Source of the DNA: Hirundichthys speculiger
Lineage: Eukaryota; Chordata; Actinopteri; Beloniformes; Exocoetidae
DNA length: 64,000 nt
Assembly (NCBI GenBank): GCA_018398805.1
Contig: JAGFBZ010000171.1
Location: 186,001 to 250,000, forward strand
Reading direction: 5' to 3'
Below, one piece after another: positions 51,385-61,732 of this stretch. A program made the position numbers and the translations under genes. Position 1 is the first letter of the stretch, and each line of letters begins with the position of its first letter. A model generated the notes under the pieces. The model saw only the letters and a list, made by a program, of their open reading frames with translations, ran no database searches and was not told the origin of the DNA.

Positions 51385-54300
51385 TTTTAGGGTCACAGAG
51401 ACAGTTTCAGGGCCACGGGACAGTTTCAGGGTCACCGGGACAGTTTCAGGGCCACGGGGACCATTTCAGTCTCCGGGACAGTTTCAGGGCCACGGGGACC
51501 ATTTCAGGGCCACGGGGACCGTTTCAGGGCCACGGGGACCATTTCAGTCTCCGGGACAGTTTCAGGGCCACGGGGACCATTTCAGGGCATTTCAGGGTCA
51601 CCTGGACTGTTTCAGGGTCACCGGGACCGTTTCAGGGTCACCGGGACCGTTTCAGGGTCACAGTGACGGTTTCAGGGCCACAGGGACCATTTCAGTCTCC
51701 GGGACAGTTTCAGGGCCACGGGGACCATTTCAGGGCATTTCAGGGTCACCTGGACTGTTTCAGGGCTACGGGGACCGTTTCAGGGTCACAGGGGCCGTTT
51801 CAGGGTCACAGATTCAGGGTCACAGGGACCATTTTAGGGTCACCGGAACCTTTTAGGGTCACAGGGGCCGTTTCAGGGTCTAAGGGGCCGTTTCAGGGTC
51901 ACAGGGACAGTTTCAGGGTCACAGGGGCCGTTTCAGGGTCACCGGGACAGTTTCAGGGTCTCTGGGACCGTTTCAGGGCCACTGGGACAGTTTCAGGGTC
52001 ACTGGGACAGTTTCAGGGTCACTGGGACAGTTTCAGGGCCACTGAGACAGTTTCAGGGTCTCTGGGACTGTTTCAGGGTCACAGGGACAGTTTCAGGGTC
52101 ACTGGGACTGTTTCAGGGTCACCGGGACTGTTTCAGGGTCACCGGGACAGTTTCAGGGTCACTGGAACAGTTTCAGGGTCACGGGAACAGTTTCAGGGTC
52201 ACGGGAACAGTTTCAGGGTCACTGGGACAGTTTCAGGGCCACTGAGACAGTTTCAGGGTCTCTGGGACTGTTTCAGGGTCACAGGGACAGTTTCAGGGTC
52301 ACTGGGACTGTTTCAGGGTCACTGGGGCAGTTTCAGGGTCACTGGGACAGTTTCAGGGTCACTGGGACAGTTTCAGGGCCACTGAGACAGTTTCAGGGTC
52401 TCTGGGACTGTTTCAGGGTCACAGGGACAGTTTCAGGGTCACTGGGACTGTTTCAGGGTCACCGGGACTGTTTCAGGGTCACCGGGACAGTTTCAGGGTC
52501 ACTGGGACAGTTTCAGGGTCACGGGAACAGTTTCAGGGTCACTGGGACAGTTTCAGGGTCACGGGGACAGTTTCAGGGTCACGGGGACAGTTTCAGGGTC
52601 ACCGGGACAGTTTCAGGGTCTCTGGGACTGTTTCAGGGTCTCTGGGACTGTTTCAGGGTCACTGGGACAGTTTCAGGGCCACTGGGACAGTTTCAGGGTC
52701 TCTGGGACTGTTTCAGGGTCTCTGGGACCGTTTCAGGGCCACTGGGACAGTTTCAGGGTCACTGGGACAGTTCAGGGTCATGGGACAGTTCAGGGTCACG
52801 GGACGTTTCACTCTGGGACCGTTCAGGGCCAGGGTGGGACAGTTTCAGGGGTCACTGGGACAGTTTCAGGGTCACTGGGACAGTTTCAGGGCCACTGGGA
52901 CAGTTTCAGGGTCTCTGGGACTGTTTCAGGGTCACAGGGACAGTTTCAGGGTCACTGGGACTGTTTCAGGGTCACAGGGACAGTTTCAGGGTCACCGGGA
53001 CAGTTTCAGGGTCACGGGAACAGTTTCAGGGTCACGGGAACAGTTTCAGGGTCACGGGAACAGTTTCAGGGTCACTGGGACAGTTTCAGGGTCACGGGGA
53101 CAGTTTCAGGGTCACGGGGACAGTTTCAGGGTCATGGGGACAGTTTCAGGGTCACCGGGACAGTTTCAGGGTCTCTGGGACTGTTTCAGGGTCACTGGGA
53201 CAGTTTCAGGGCCACTGGGACAGTTTCAGGGTCTCTGGGACTGTTTCAGGGTCACAGGGACAGTTTCAGGGTCATTGGGACCGTTTCAGGGTCACAGGGA
53301 CAGTTTCAGGGTCATTGGGACCGTTTCAGGGTCACAGGGACAGTTTCAGGGTCATTGGGACAGTTTCAGGGCCACCGGGACTGTTTCAGGGTCACGGGGA
53401 CAGTTTCAGGGTCACTGGGACAGTTTCAGGGTCACTGGGACAGTTTCAGGGTCTCTGGGACAGTTTCAGGGTCACCGGGACCGTTTCAGGGTCACCGGGA
53501 CCGTTTCAGGGTCTCTGGGAACGTTTCAGGGTCACGGGGACAGTTTCAGGGTCACCAGGACCGTTTCAGGGTCTCTGGGACGTTTCAGGGTCACCGGGAC
53601 AGTTTCAGGGCCACCGGGACCGTTTCAGGGTCACCGGGACCGTTTCAGGCCCACGGGGACAGTTTCAGGGTCACCGGGACAGTTTCAGGGCCACCGGGAC
53701 AGTTTCAGGGTCACGGGGACAGTTTCAGGGCCACGGGGACAGTTTCAGGGCCACTGGGACCGTTTCAGGGTCACGGGGACTGTTTCAGGGTTACCGGGAC
53801 CGTTTCAGGGTCTCTGGGAACGTTTCAGGGTCACGGGGACAGTTTCAGGTCCACCGGGACCATTTCAGGGTCACGGGGACAGTTTCAGGGTCACCGGGAC
53901 CGTTTCAGGGCCACCGGGACCGTTTCAGGGCCACACCGGGGACCGTTTCAGGGTCACCGGGACCGTTTCAGGGTCTCTGGGACCGTTTCAGGGCCACCGG
54001 GACGGTTTCAGGGCCACCGGGACCGTTTCAGGGCCACCGGGACCGTTTCAGGGTCACTGGGACAGTTTCAGGGTCACAGGGACAGTTTCAGGGTCGCAGG
54101 GACAGTTTTAGGGTCACTGGGACAGTTTCAGGGTCACCGAGACAGTTTCAGGGTCTCTGGGACTGTTTCAGGGTCACCGGGACAGTTTCAGGGCCACGGG
54201 GACAGTTTCAGGGCCACTGGGACCGTTTCAGGGTCACGGGGACTGTTTCAGGGTTACCGGGACAGTTTCAGGGTCTCTGGGACAGTTTCAGGGTCACCGA

Positions 54301-54880
54301 GACAGTTTCAGGGTCTCTGGGACTGTTTCAGGGTCACCGGGACAGTTTCAGGGCCACGGGGACAGTTTCAGGGCCACTGGGACCGTTTCAGGGTCACGGG
54401 GACTGTTTCAGGGTTACCGGGACAGTTTCAGGGTCTCTGGGACAGTTTCAGGGCCACGGGGACAGTTTCAGGGTCACCGGGACAGTTTCAGGGCCACGGG
54501 GACAGTTTCAGGGTCTCTGGGAACGTTTCAGGGTCACGGGGACAGTTTCAGGTCCACCGGGACCATTTCAGGGTCACGGGGACAGTTTCAGGGTCACCAG
54601 GACCGTTTCAGGGTCACCGGGACCGTTTCAGGGTCTCTGGGACCGTTTCAGGGCCACCGGGACCGTTTCAGGGCCACCGGGACCGTTTCAGGGCCACCGG
54701 GACCGTTTCAGGGTCACCGGGACCGTTTCAGGGTCTCTGGGACCGTTTCAGGGCCACCGGGACCGTTTCAGGGTCACTGGGACAGTTTCCGGGCCACCGG
54801 GACAGTTTCAGGGTCACAGGGACAGTTTCAGGGCTACGGGGACCGTTTCAGGGTCACTGGGACAGTTTCAGGGTCACAGG
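51385..54880. repeat. 20-bp minisatellite (AGTTTCAGGGTCACCGGGAC), the largest array
   Basis: About 175 copies over 3.5 kb in intron 1. Variants at TCAC/CCAC/TCTC and CCGG/CTGG/CGGG/CAGG form recurring blocks, for example 52200-52400 and 52870-53160. Plus-strand frames of up to 534 codons (FQGHRDS, FRVTGTV, VSGSPGQ) are the three phases of the same unit. Confidence 0.97.
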
Positions 54881-54938
54881 AAGGGCCCCTCTCAGTTGAT
54901 GGGTGTATTAGAATTGTAACATAGTATTTTATTATAAT

Positions 54939-55882
54939 TAGTGATGGGCATTTGGTCGAGATTTATTCGTCGATCGTCGGGAGAATTAATGATTAATAAT
55001 CGATTAATCATTAACATTTTTATATTAAAAACTATCACAAATATTCTCGATATCAGCGTGACGTTTGTTTTCCCCTTTGGCCTGGTTGCTATGGCCTGGT
55101 TGCTATGGCCTGGTTGCTATGGCCTGGTTGCTATGGCCTGGTTGCTATGGCCTGGTTGCTATGGCCCGCGCATGCCCAGATGTGTTCAGTGAACCGGATG
55201 TTCGTGGTCGACAATAACGTGACATTTCCTGTTTCTTTTCTTTAAAAAAACAACGATAATAAAAGAAGAGATATCGAGGAGACTACGTAACAAGGACAAT
55301 TTATATCAAGGCGCCAGTATTACAGGCTTTTTGTTTCTTAAAAAGATGCGCTTGTTGTGTGCTCGATGTGCGCTGCAGCTCCTTCTGGTCCGTGCTAACA
55401 CCGAGGCTAGGCTAGGCTAGGCTAGGCTAGGCTAGGCTGATGATGAACCGCCTCAACCGTCCTTTACAAGGCTTGGATGCGCGTTGTTCAAGTGATACAT
55501 CATTGTCGTTGTCGATTAATTGTATTTGTAATTATCATTGCAGTGATTGCAGTACACTTGGTCATTTTCTAAACTAAAATGGTTCCACGCCACACTTCAC
55601 CGCGACCGCTTCATGATTAGGCGATGACCTACAGAAGCTCGCATGTAACAACTGAGTCCAGCCAGGGTAGGGTGATGGTGAAATGTTGCCCCCTGGTGGC
55701 AAATTTCTATCGGTGGAACAGAGAAATGCATCGCATTGTTTGAGGACGTGCACTGATAACCTACATTCAGATTGTTAAAAAAAAAAACAAAAAACATTCG
55801 GTTCATCGACGAAAATGAATGTCTTCAACCAAATTCTTAATGATCAATCATCGGATTAATTGATTAATTATGCCCATCCCTA
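54939..55882. mobile_element. 944-bp non-autonomous hAT element with perfect 8-bp target duplication
   Basis: The ends are TAGTGATGGGCA (left) and, reversed, TAGGGATGGGCA (right), 11 of 12 identical. They are flanked by ATTATAAT at 54931-54938 and again at 55883-55890, an exact 8-bp duplication. Both subterminal regions contain ATTAATCGATTAATC-like words. The interior has a 14-bp tandem repeat GGCCTGGTTGCTAT (six copies, 55078-55164) and (GGCTA)n at 55407-55437. No transposase frame is present. A CTCF-like motif lies at 55683-55698. Confidence 0.9.
55683..55698 (-). promoter_or_regulatory. CTCF-like motif inside hAT element
   Basis: The plus strand reads GTTGCCCCCTGGTGGC; the reverse, GCCACCAGGGGGCAAC, matches the CTCF core in full. 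Confidence 0.5.
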
Positions 55883-55890
55883 ATTATAAT

Positions 55891-56063
55891 ATAATAATAA
55901 TAATAATAATATATCATTATCACAACAACAACAACTGTCATAATCTCATACAAATTTCCAAATATCAGGACTTAAAAAAAATCAACTCAAACACAACTTT
56001 CTGTTGTAAAACATCACATGAACATATAAAATATAAACTTTATCGGAGATGTTCATCATCATC
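55891..56063. other. AT-rich spacer
   Basis: (ATA)n-like tract and AT-rich sequence between the hAT element and block D. Confidence 0.5.
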
Positions 56064-57577
56064 GGTTCCTCCACCGACCACTAAAGGCTGCAGTTACTCT
56101 ACTGACCACTAGAGGCTGCAGTTACTCTACTGACCACTAGAGGCTGCAGTTCCTCTACCGACCACTAGAGGCTGCGGTTCCTCTACTGACCACTAGAGGC
56201 TGCGGTTCCTCTACTGACCACTAGAGGCTGCCGTTCTCTACCACTGAGGCTGCAGTTCCTCTACTGACCACTAGAGGCTGCAGTTCCTCTACCGACCACT
56301 AGAGGCTGCGGTTCCTCTACTGACCACTAGAGGCTGCAGTTCCTCTACTGACCACTAGAGGCTGCAGTTCCTCTACTGACTAATAGAGGCTGCAGTTCCT
56401 CTACCGACCACTAGAGGCTGCAGTTCCTCTACTGACCACTAGAGGCTACGGTTCCTCTACTGACCACTAGAGGCTGCAGTTCCTCTACTGACCACTAGAG
56501 GCTGCGGTTCCTTTACCGACCACTAGAGGCTGCGGTTCCTCTACCGACCGCTAGAGGCTGCGGTTCCTCTACCGACCGCTAGAGGCTGCAGTTCCTCTAC
56601 CGACCGCTAGAGGCTGTGGTTCCTCTACCGACCACTAGAGGCTGCGGTTCCTCTACCGACCACTAGAGGCTGCAGTTCCTCTACCGACCGCTAGAGGCTG
56701 CGGTACATCTACTGACCACTAGAGGCTGCGGTTCCTTTATTGACCACTAGAGGCTGCAGTTCCTCTACCGACCGCTAGAGGCTGTGGTTCCTCTACCGAC
56801 CACTAGAGGCTGCGGTTCCTCTACCGACCACTAGAGGCTGCAGTTCCTCTACCGACCGCTAGAGGCTGCGGTACATCTACTGACCACTAGAGGCTGCGGT
56901 TCCTTTATTGACCACTAGAGGCTGCAGTTCCTCTACCGACCGCTAGAGGCTGCGGTACATCTACTGACCACTAGAGGCTGCAGTTCCTCTACCGACCGCT
57001 AGAGGCTGTGGTTCCTCTACCGACCACTAGAGGCTGCGGTTCCTCTACCGACCACTAGAGGCTGCAGTTCCTCTACCGACCGCTAGAGGCTGTGGTTCCT
57101 CTACCGACCGCTAGAGGCTGTGGTTCCTCTACCGACCACTAGAGGCTGCGGTTCCTCTACCGACCACTAGAGGCTGCAGTTCCTCTACCGACCACTAGAG
57201 GCTGTGGTTCCTCTACCGACCGCTAGAGGCTGTGGTTCCTCTACCGACCGCTAGAGGCTGTGGTTCCTCTACCGACCGCTAGAGGCTGTGGTTCCTCTAC
57301 CGACCACTAGAGGCTGCGGTTCCTCTACCGACCACTAGAGGCTGCAGTTCCTCTACCGACCGCTAGAGGCTGTGGTTCCTCTACCGACCGCTAGAGGCTG
57401 TGGTTCCTCTACCGACCGCTAGAGGCTGTGGTTCCTCTACCGACCACTAGAGGCTGCGGTTCCTCTACCGACCACTAGAGGCTGCAGTTCCTCTACCGAC
57501 CACTAGAGGCTGCAGTTCCTCTACCGACCGCTAGAGGCTGCGGTTCCTTTATTGACCACTAGAGGCTGCAGTTCCTC
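56064..57577 (+). repeat. 28-bp dispersed minisatellite, block D (about 54 copies)
   Basis: Same unit and orientation as block A. A GCTAGAGGCTGTGG variant marks a higher-order pattern; TGTGGTTCC followed by a CCACTAG unit recurs at 56615, 56783, 57007 and 57119, with spacings that are multiples of 28 (168, 224, 112). It lies in intron 1. Confidence 0.97.
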
Positions 57578-57969
57578 ATGTTACTGTTGCGATATTTAAT
57601 ATACTAATAATACACATAACGATGATGAAGTTCTATCTGAGTCTGAGTCTGAGAAAAAAACACTGAACATTGACAGTTAAGTTCAGTAACAGTTTATTTA
57701 TCGTTTATCGCAGTAACTATAGTATTTAAGTTTATTCAGAGTCATTCTGGTTCAGACGTGTCAATCTGGTCTCCATCGTCACCATGGTTACTATCTGCTG
57801 TTGTTCTGGTGTTTGTTCCTGTCCTCGGTCTACGGCGGTGTTGCTGCTCAGGCTCGGTTAAAACCGTCAGTTTTGGGTCCTGGTTCGGTCTGAGAGCAGA
57901 ACTGAGCCTGAACCTCATTAGAACCAGGACCAGTGTGGACCTGGTCTGGATAACTGGGGACCAGGGACT
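57578..57969. other. Unique intron sequence
   Basis: AT-rich followed by mixed sequence; no gene recognised. Confidence 0.35.
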
Positions 57970-58125
57970 CAGCTGACGGCCCCCCGAGCATGACACTGCC
58001 GCCTCCGTGCTCCGCAGTAGGGATGGCGGTCTTTGGTTTGTGAGGCCTCGTTTTATTTCTTTCGCCACACAAACGCCGCGTCTTCGACCACGTAGCTCAG
58101 TTCTTGTTTCGACACTTTAGTTCCA
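57970..58125 (-). pseudogene. Tc1/mariner transposase remnant
   Basis: On the minus strand one frame reads VWRKK and the next reads KPKTAIPTAEHGGGSVML. Together these match the Tc1-family transposase signature (VWRKKG..., PT.KHGGGS.M.WG). A frameshift separates them and a stop follows VWRKK, so this is a dead fragment of the catalytic domain. It sits in intron 1, opposite to the host gene. Confidence 0.8.
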
Positions 58126-58842
58126 CTTCCGTTCTGCCACTAGGAGTTTGTTTTTAACCGTATAAAACCCTAAAACTCGGTTAAGTAGTACATTAAAGAC
58201 AGTAAATGGAGGAATGTGGCTCGTGAGTTGCCTTTTAAACGTCCAACTTTGAAGCTTCAAGTGACCGTAGTTATGATGGTCAGTCATTGGCTGAACCAGC
58301 TGTCAGTCAAGTGACCACACCCCTGATTATATGTGATCTCATTTATTTTCTTTTTTATTGAACGTTTATTGATGCAAACACCGTTATCACAGTTACGTAA
58401 TAAGAGCTTTTCCCTTTTTTTTTGTGATAAAATCCTAAAAGATGATTCTGCAGCAACGAACAAAACAAGCCACGCCCACCGCCCAAGACGAGACGAGACA
58501 CCTGGCAGGTGCTGCTCATCCTTTACCAGATCCAAATACATTACAGTCAGATGTTTGATATCCTGTACATGTGCTAGAAACGGTCCCTTCAGGTGCGCTA
58601 CAGGTGACCTGCTCGTAGATGGACACCTGTCCTTTGAAACTGGACCAGCTGACAGATTTCCAAACTCATCCTGCTTCCTGTCACGACAAAAAGATTTTTG
58701 ACGTTTGGACAATTGAATATTACTTTGAAATAAACCCAAAAGACACGACGAAGGTTTCTTAACTAACTGTTTTAACTGTTGACCTTAATTAAAAACAAAA
58801 CTATAACCGTCCACTGGTTCTATCACACTCACACAACCTCCA
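58126..58842. other. Unique intron sequence
   Basis: Mixed sequence. A 151-codon minus-strand frame (58284-58739) and a 122-codon plus frame overlap, but neither shows a domain I recognise. Confidence 0.35.
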
Positions 58843-59877
58843 CCTGTCCATCACACCTGTCCATCACACCTGTCCATCACACCTGTCCATCACACCTGTC
58901 CATCACACACCTGTCCATCACACCTGTCCATCACACACATGTCCATCACACCTGTCCATCACACCTGTCCATCACACCTGTCCATCACACACCTGTCCAT
59001 CACACACCTGTCCATCACACCTGTCCATCACACACCTGTCCATCACACACCTGTCCATCATACCGGTCCATCACACACATGTCCATCACACCTGTCCATC
59101 ACACCTATCCATCACACCTGTCCATCACACACATGTCCATCACACCTGTCCATCACACACCTGTCCATCACACCTGTCCATCACACACATGTCCATCACA
59201 TCACACCTGTCCATCACACACATGTCCATCACACCTGTCCATCACACCTGTCCATCACACACCTGTCCATCACACCTGTCCATCACACACATGTCCATCA
59301 CACACATGTCCATCACACCTGTCCATCACACCTGTCCATCACACATGTCCATCACACACATGTCCATCACACCATGTCCATCCCACCTGTCTATCACCCC
59401 ATCACACCTGTCCATCACACCTGTCCATCACACCTGTCCATCACACACACGTCCATCACACCTGTCCATCATACCTGTCCATCACACCTGTCCATCACAC
59501 ACATGTCCATCACACACATGTCCATCCCACCTGTCTATCACCCACCTGTCATTCACACACCTGTCCATCACACACATGTCCATCACACACATGTCCATCA
59601 CACCTGTCCATCACACACCTGTCCATCACACACCTGTCCATCACACCTGTCCATCACACACTGTCCATCACACCTGTCCATCACACACCTGTCCATCACA
59701 CCTGTCCATCACACCTGTCCATCACATGTCCATCACACCTGTCCATCACACACATGTCCATCACACCTGTCCATCACACCTGTCAATCACACCTGTCCAT
59801 CACACCTCTCCATCACACCTGTCCATCACACACCTGTTCATCACACACCTGTCCATCACACATGTCCATCACATCTC
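58843..59877. repeat. 13/15-bp minisatellite (CATCACACCTGTC)
   Basis: About 75 units of CATCACACCTGTC (13 bp), or 15 bp with an extra CA (CATCACACACCTGTC, CATCACACACATGTC). It lies in intron 1. The frames of up to 402 codons (CPSHLSITPVHHT words) cycle as lengths change. Confidence 0.97.
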
Positions 59878-60489
59878 CAGCAAATATCTCTAGGAGTCCA
59901 ATAAGATCTAATCAATATCTTATAACCAATGAGCTGCGCGGTTTTAGTTATTTGCGGATTTTTTCAGAAATATATGATATAATTTAATTTTTTTTTTTAA
60001 AATCCTTAAAACATCAAAGGATGTTGTGCTCGTTCTCTCACAGTGAAGAACATGCTGTGAGCCAGCCTGGCCCCTTTAAGAAGGTGGCCTTATGGGTAAT
60101 GGTGTGGCCTTATGGGTAATGATGTGGCCTTATGGGTAATGGTGTGGCCTTATGGGTAATGGTGTGTGTGCCCAACAATACAACCTGTGTGATGTTACAA
60201 GTTCCTGCAGTGACACAATAAAGTTCCCGTTTCATGCAGAGAAAACCATGGACTTTTTCTGTTGTTTGTTAGCGTGTTAGCCGCTAATTACGAGCCAAAA
60301 ATAGCACGATAGCAGCGGTTTGTTTACTACGGTTCAGAGACCAGAGGCTGTGAAGGAAACAGAAAGACCACAGTTGAGCCTTTGTCTTGTTTCGCTACTT
60401 TTTTACGGTTTTTAAACATATTTTAAACACATTATTTAGGCTCGGGGGGCTCCGGCTCCATTTTGCGGATTTTGATTTACGCGGGGGGG
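59878..60489. other. Intron sequence with 20-bp repeat
   Basis: GTGGCCTTATGGGTAATGGT is repeated about four times at 60085-60165. An AATAAA lies at about 60218. A G-run lies at 60482-60499. No gene is seen. Confidence 0.5.
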
Positions 60490-60716
60490 GGGGGGGGGGT
60501 CCCCATTAACCGCTAAAAATAAAATGTACATTAATTCCACCCACTTCCTAAATTTTGACCCAAAACCAAAGTTTTCCAGCGTATAAAACAAGAATGGAGG
60601 CTCCACCTGATCAAACACCTTTTCCTCGTCCAACCAGAAGGCAGCAGTTGAGTTTCCTGTTTAATAGTCTGGAGGTCACCTGCCCAACACCTGCCCGCAT
60701 AAACCCACCTGATCAG
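60490..60716 (-). pseudogene. L1-type LINE reverse transcriptase remnant
   Basis: The minus strand reads LDEEKVFDQVE, PFLFYTLENFGFG, FRKWVELMY and VNGD, closely following the RT segment around motif A of L1-clade elements (LDAEKAFD.VEW.FLF..LEKFGFG...I.WI..LY). Upstream, in another frame, GFMR...SRLLN corresponds to the GFI.GR...RLLN motif. A frameshift and the G-run make it non-functional. It ends 180 bp before exon 2 of the host gene and is antisense to it. Confidence 0.8.
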
Positions 60717-60800
60717 GTGAACGAACGATGGGACCGCTTCTTCTGATCGAGATGTGGATGGTTTCGTCCACGTTAATCAATTACTGGTGATCACCTGTCG

Positions 60801-60828
60801 GCCTCTGGAGGTCAGAGGAGGAACTGCA
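60801..60828 (-). repeat. Solitary relative of the 28-bp minisatellite unit
   Basis: This 28-bp segment matches a unit of block B (reading GCCTCT..GGTCAG..GAGGAACTGCA) at 24 of 28 positions by eye. It is a single copy, 70 bp upstream of exon 2. Confidence 0.6.
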
Positions 60829-60898
60829 CCTGTCGTGGTCCACCGTCTTGGGTCAATCGTTTGTTGCCGTAGTAACGAGCGTCCCTCTGTCCCCGCAG

Positions 60899-61171
60899 AC
60901 CAGCTGAAGTCCGTCATGCAGCAGGTCCTGGACTTCGCCGTGCGCGAGCTGAGCAAGATCGTGGAGGCGTCGTTCGACAACCTGCTGCTGGAGGTCACCA
61001 AGATGGAGAGAGAGCAGGCGGCGCTGGAGGAGACGCTGGGGCGGGGCTGTGGGCGGGGCGGAGGGGGGGGCAGGAGGCGGGGCTCCGAGAACGACTCCGT
61101 CTCCCCCAGCGGGTCCGAGGACGCCCGCGAGGAGCCGGCTGAGGCGTCCAGGGAGCCGGCGCCGACAGACG
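60899..61171 (+). CDS. Exon 2 of the zinc-finger-like gene (N-terminal module 2)
   Basis: A pyrimidine-rich acceptor (CCCTCTGTCCCCGCAG) precedes 60899. Joining G from exon 1 with AC gives Asp122, and the exon is exactly 91 codons, phase 1 at both ends, ending at donor GTGAGT (61172). Residues 122-167 (DQLKSVMQQVLDFAVRELSK, IVEASFDNLLLE) repeat the exon 1 helix: QL-SV--QV---AV-E-SK-V--S---LLLE is common to both. The rest is Gly/Arg-rich (from a GGGGCGGGGC-rich stretch) and then Ser/Glu/Pro-rich. A symmetric 1-1 exon could be duplicated or skipped without frame change, a plausible origin of the double module. Function is unknown; dimerisation is an inference. Confidence 0.8.
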
Positions 61172-61249
61172 GTGAGTGATGCTAAAACCTCTGCAGACTC
61201 CTCCCACTCCTACACCTAACCCCCCCCCTCCCCCCCTCCTCCCCCCCAG
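61172..61249 (+). other. Intron 2 (78 bp)
   Basis: A very short intron with GTGAGT donor and a C-rich tract before CAG. Introns of this size are common in compact fish genes. Confidence 0.8.
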
Positions 61250-61585
61250 GCCCAGACCAGCCCCCCGTCCTCTCCGTCTCCCAGGACTGGGTCCCCATCC
61301 TGGACAAGGTGTTCGGCCAGAAGTGGTGCAGCGACGTCTGGCAGGTGAAGGAGCCGGGTGGAGGCGGGGCTGGGCGGGGCCTGGATGATGGGGGGGGCTG
61401 CCGCGCCGAGCCTCTGTCCTCCCCCGCCGTCATCCTGGAACCCACCCCCTCCTCCCCCCAGCAGGACCCCCGCTGGACTCCCCTGGAGGACATGGAGGTG
61501 TTTTCTCCCGACAGAGAAGACGAAGTAGACGACGGCCAGAGGAGCAACTCCGCCCCCCCACCTGGACCGCCCCTCACCCCCACAG
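61250..61585 (+). CDS. Exon 3 of the zinc-finger-like gene (Trp-rich motif)
   Basis: Acceptor CCCCCCCAG at 61249; the split codon gives Gly213. There are 112 codons to donor ACAG|GTGAGG, phase 1. The start encodes SQDWVPILDKVFGQKWCSD and then VWQVKE, a dense hydrophobic/aromatic motif that looks conserved but which I cannot name. The remainder is low complexity with acidic patches (MEVFSPDREDEVDDG) and Pro-rich tail. Two further identical donors lie 42 and 84 nt downstream (61628 and 61670), allowing in-frame extension by 14 or 28 residues. If unspliced the frame stops at 61725. Confidence 0.75.
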
Positions 61586-61675
61586 GTGAGGCGGAGAACT
61601 CCACCTGCACCGCCCGCACCCTGACAGGTGAGGCACAAAACTCCACCTGCACTGCCCCCACCCTGACAGGTGAGG
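61582..61675 (+). repeat. 42-bp tandem repeat carrying three splice donors
   Basis: ACAGGTGAGGC occurs at 61582, 61624 and 61666, exactly 42 bp apart, each giving ACAG|GTGAGG. Between them lies CTCCACCTGCACYGCCC with few changes. The extension encodes NSTCTA twice. Each donor leaves the same phase (1). Confidence 0.85.
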
Positions 61676-61732
61676 CACCCCCCCTCATTAACTCCTCCCC
61701 TCACAAGCTCCTGCTGTTGTTGTAGAGTCTAG

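Noticed and set aside
53315..54919. 534-codon open frame with VTGTVSG repeats
   Set aside because: Shadow of the 20-bp minisatellite; 20 bp is not a multiple of 3, so the frame cycles through all phases of the unit.
58284..58739. 151-codon minus-strand ORF
   Set aside because: No recognisable domain, overlaps a 122-codon ORF on the other strand and lies within intron 1; likely chance.
58779..59987. 402-codon Pro/His/Ser-rich frame
   Set aside because: Derived from CATCACACCTGTC repeats with 13- and 15-bp units; no conserved domain.
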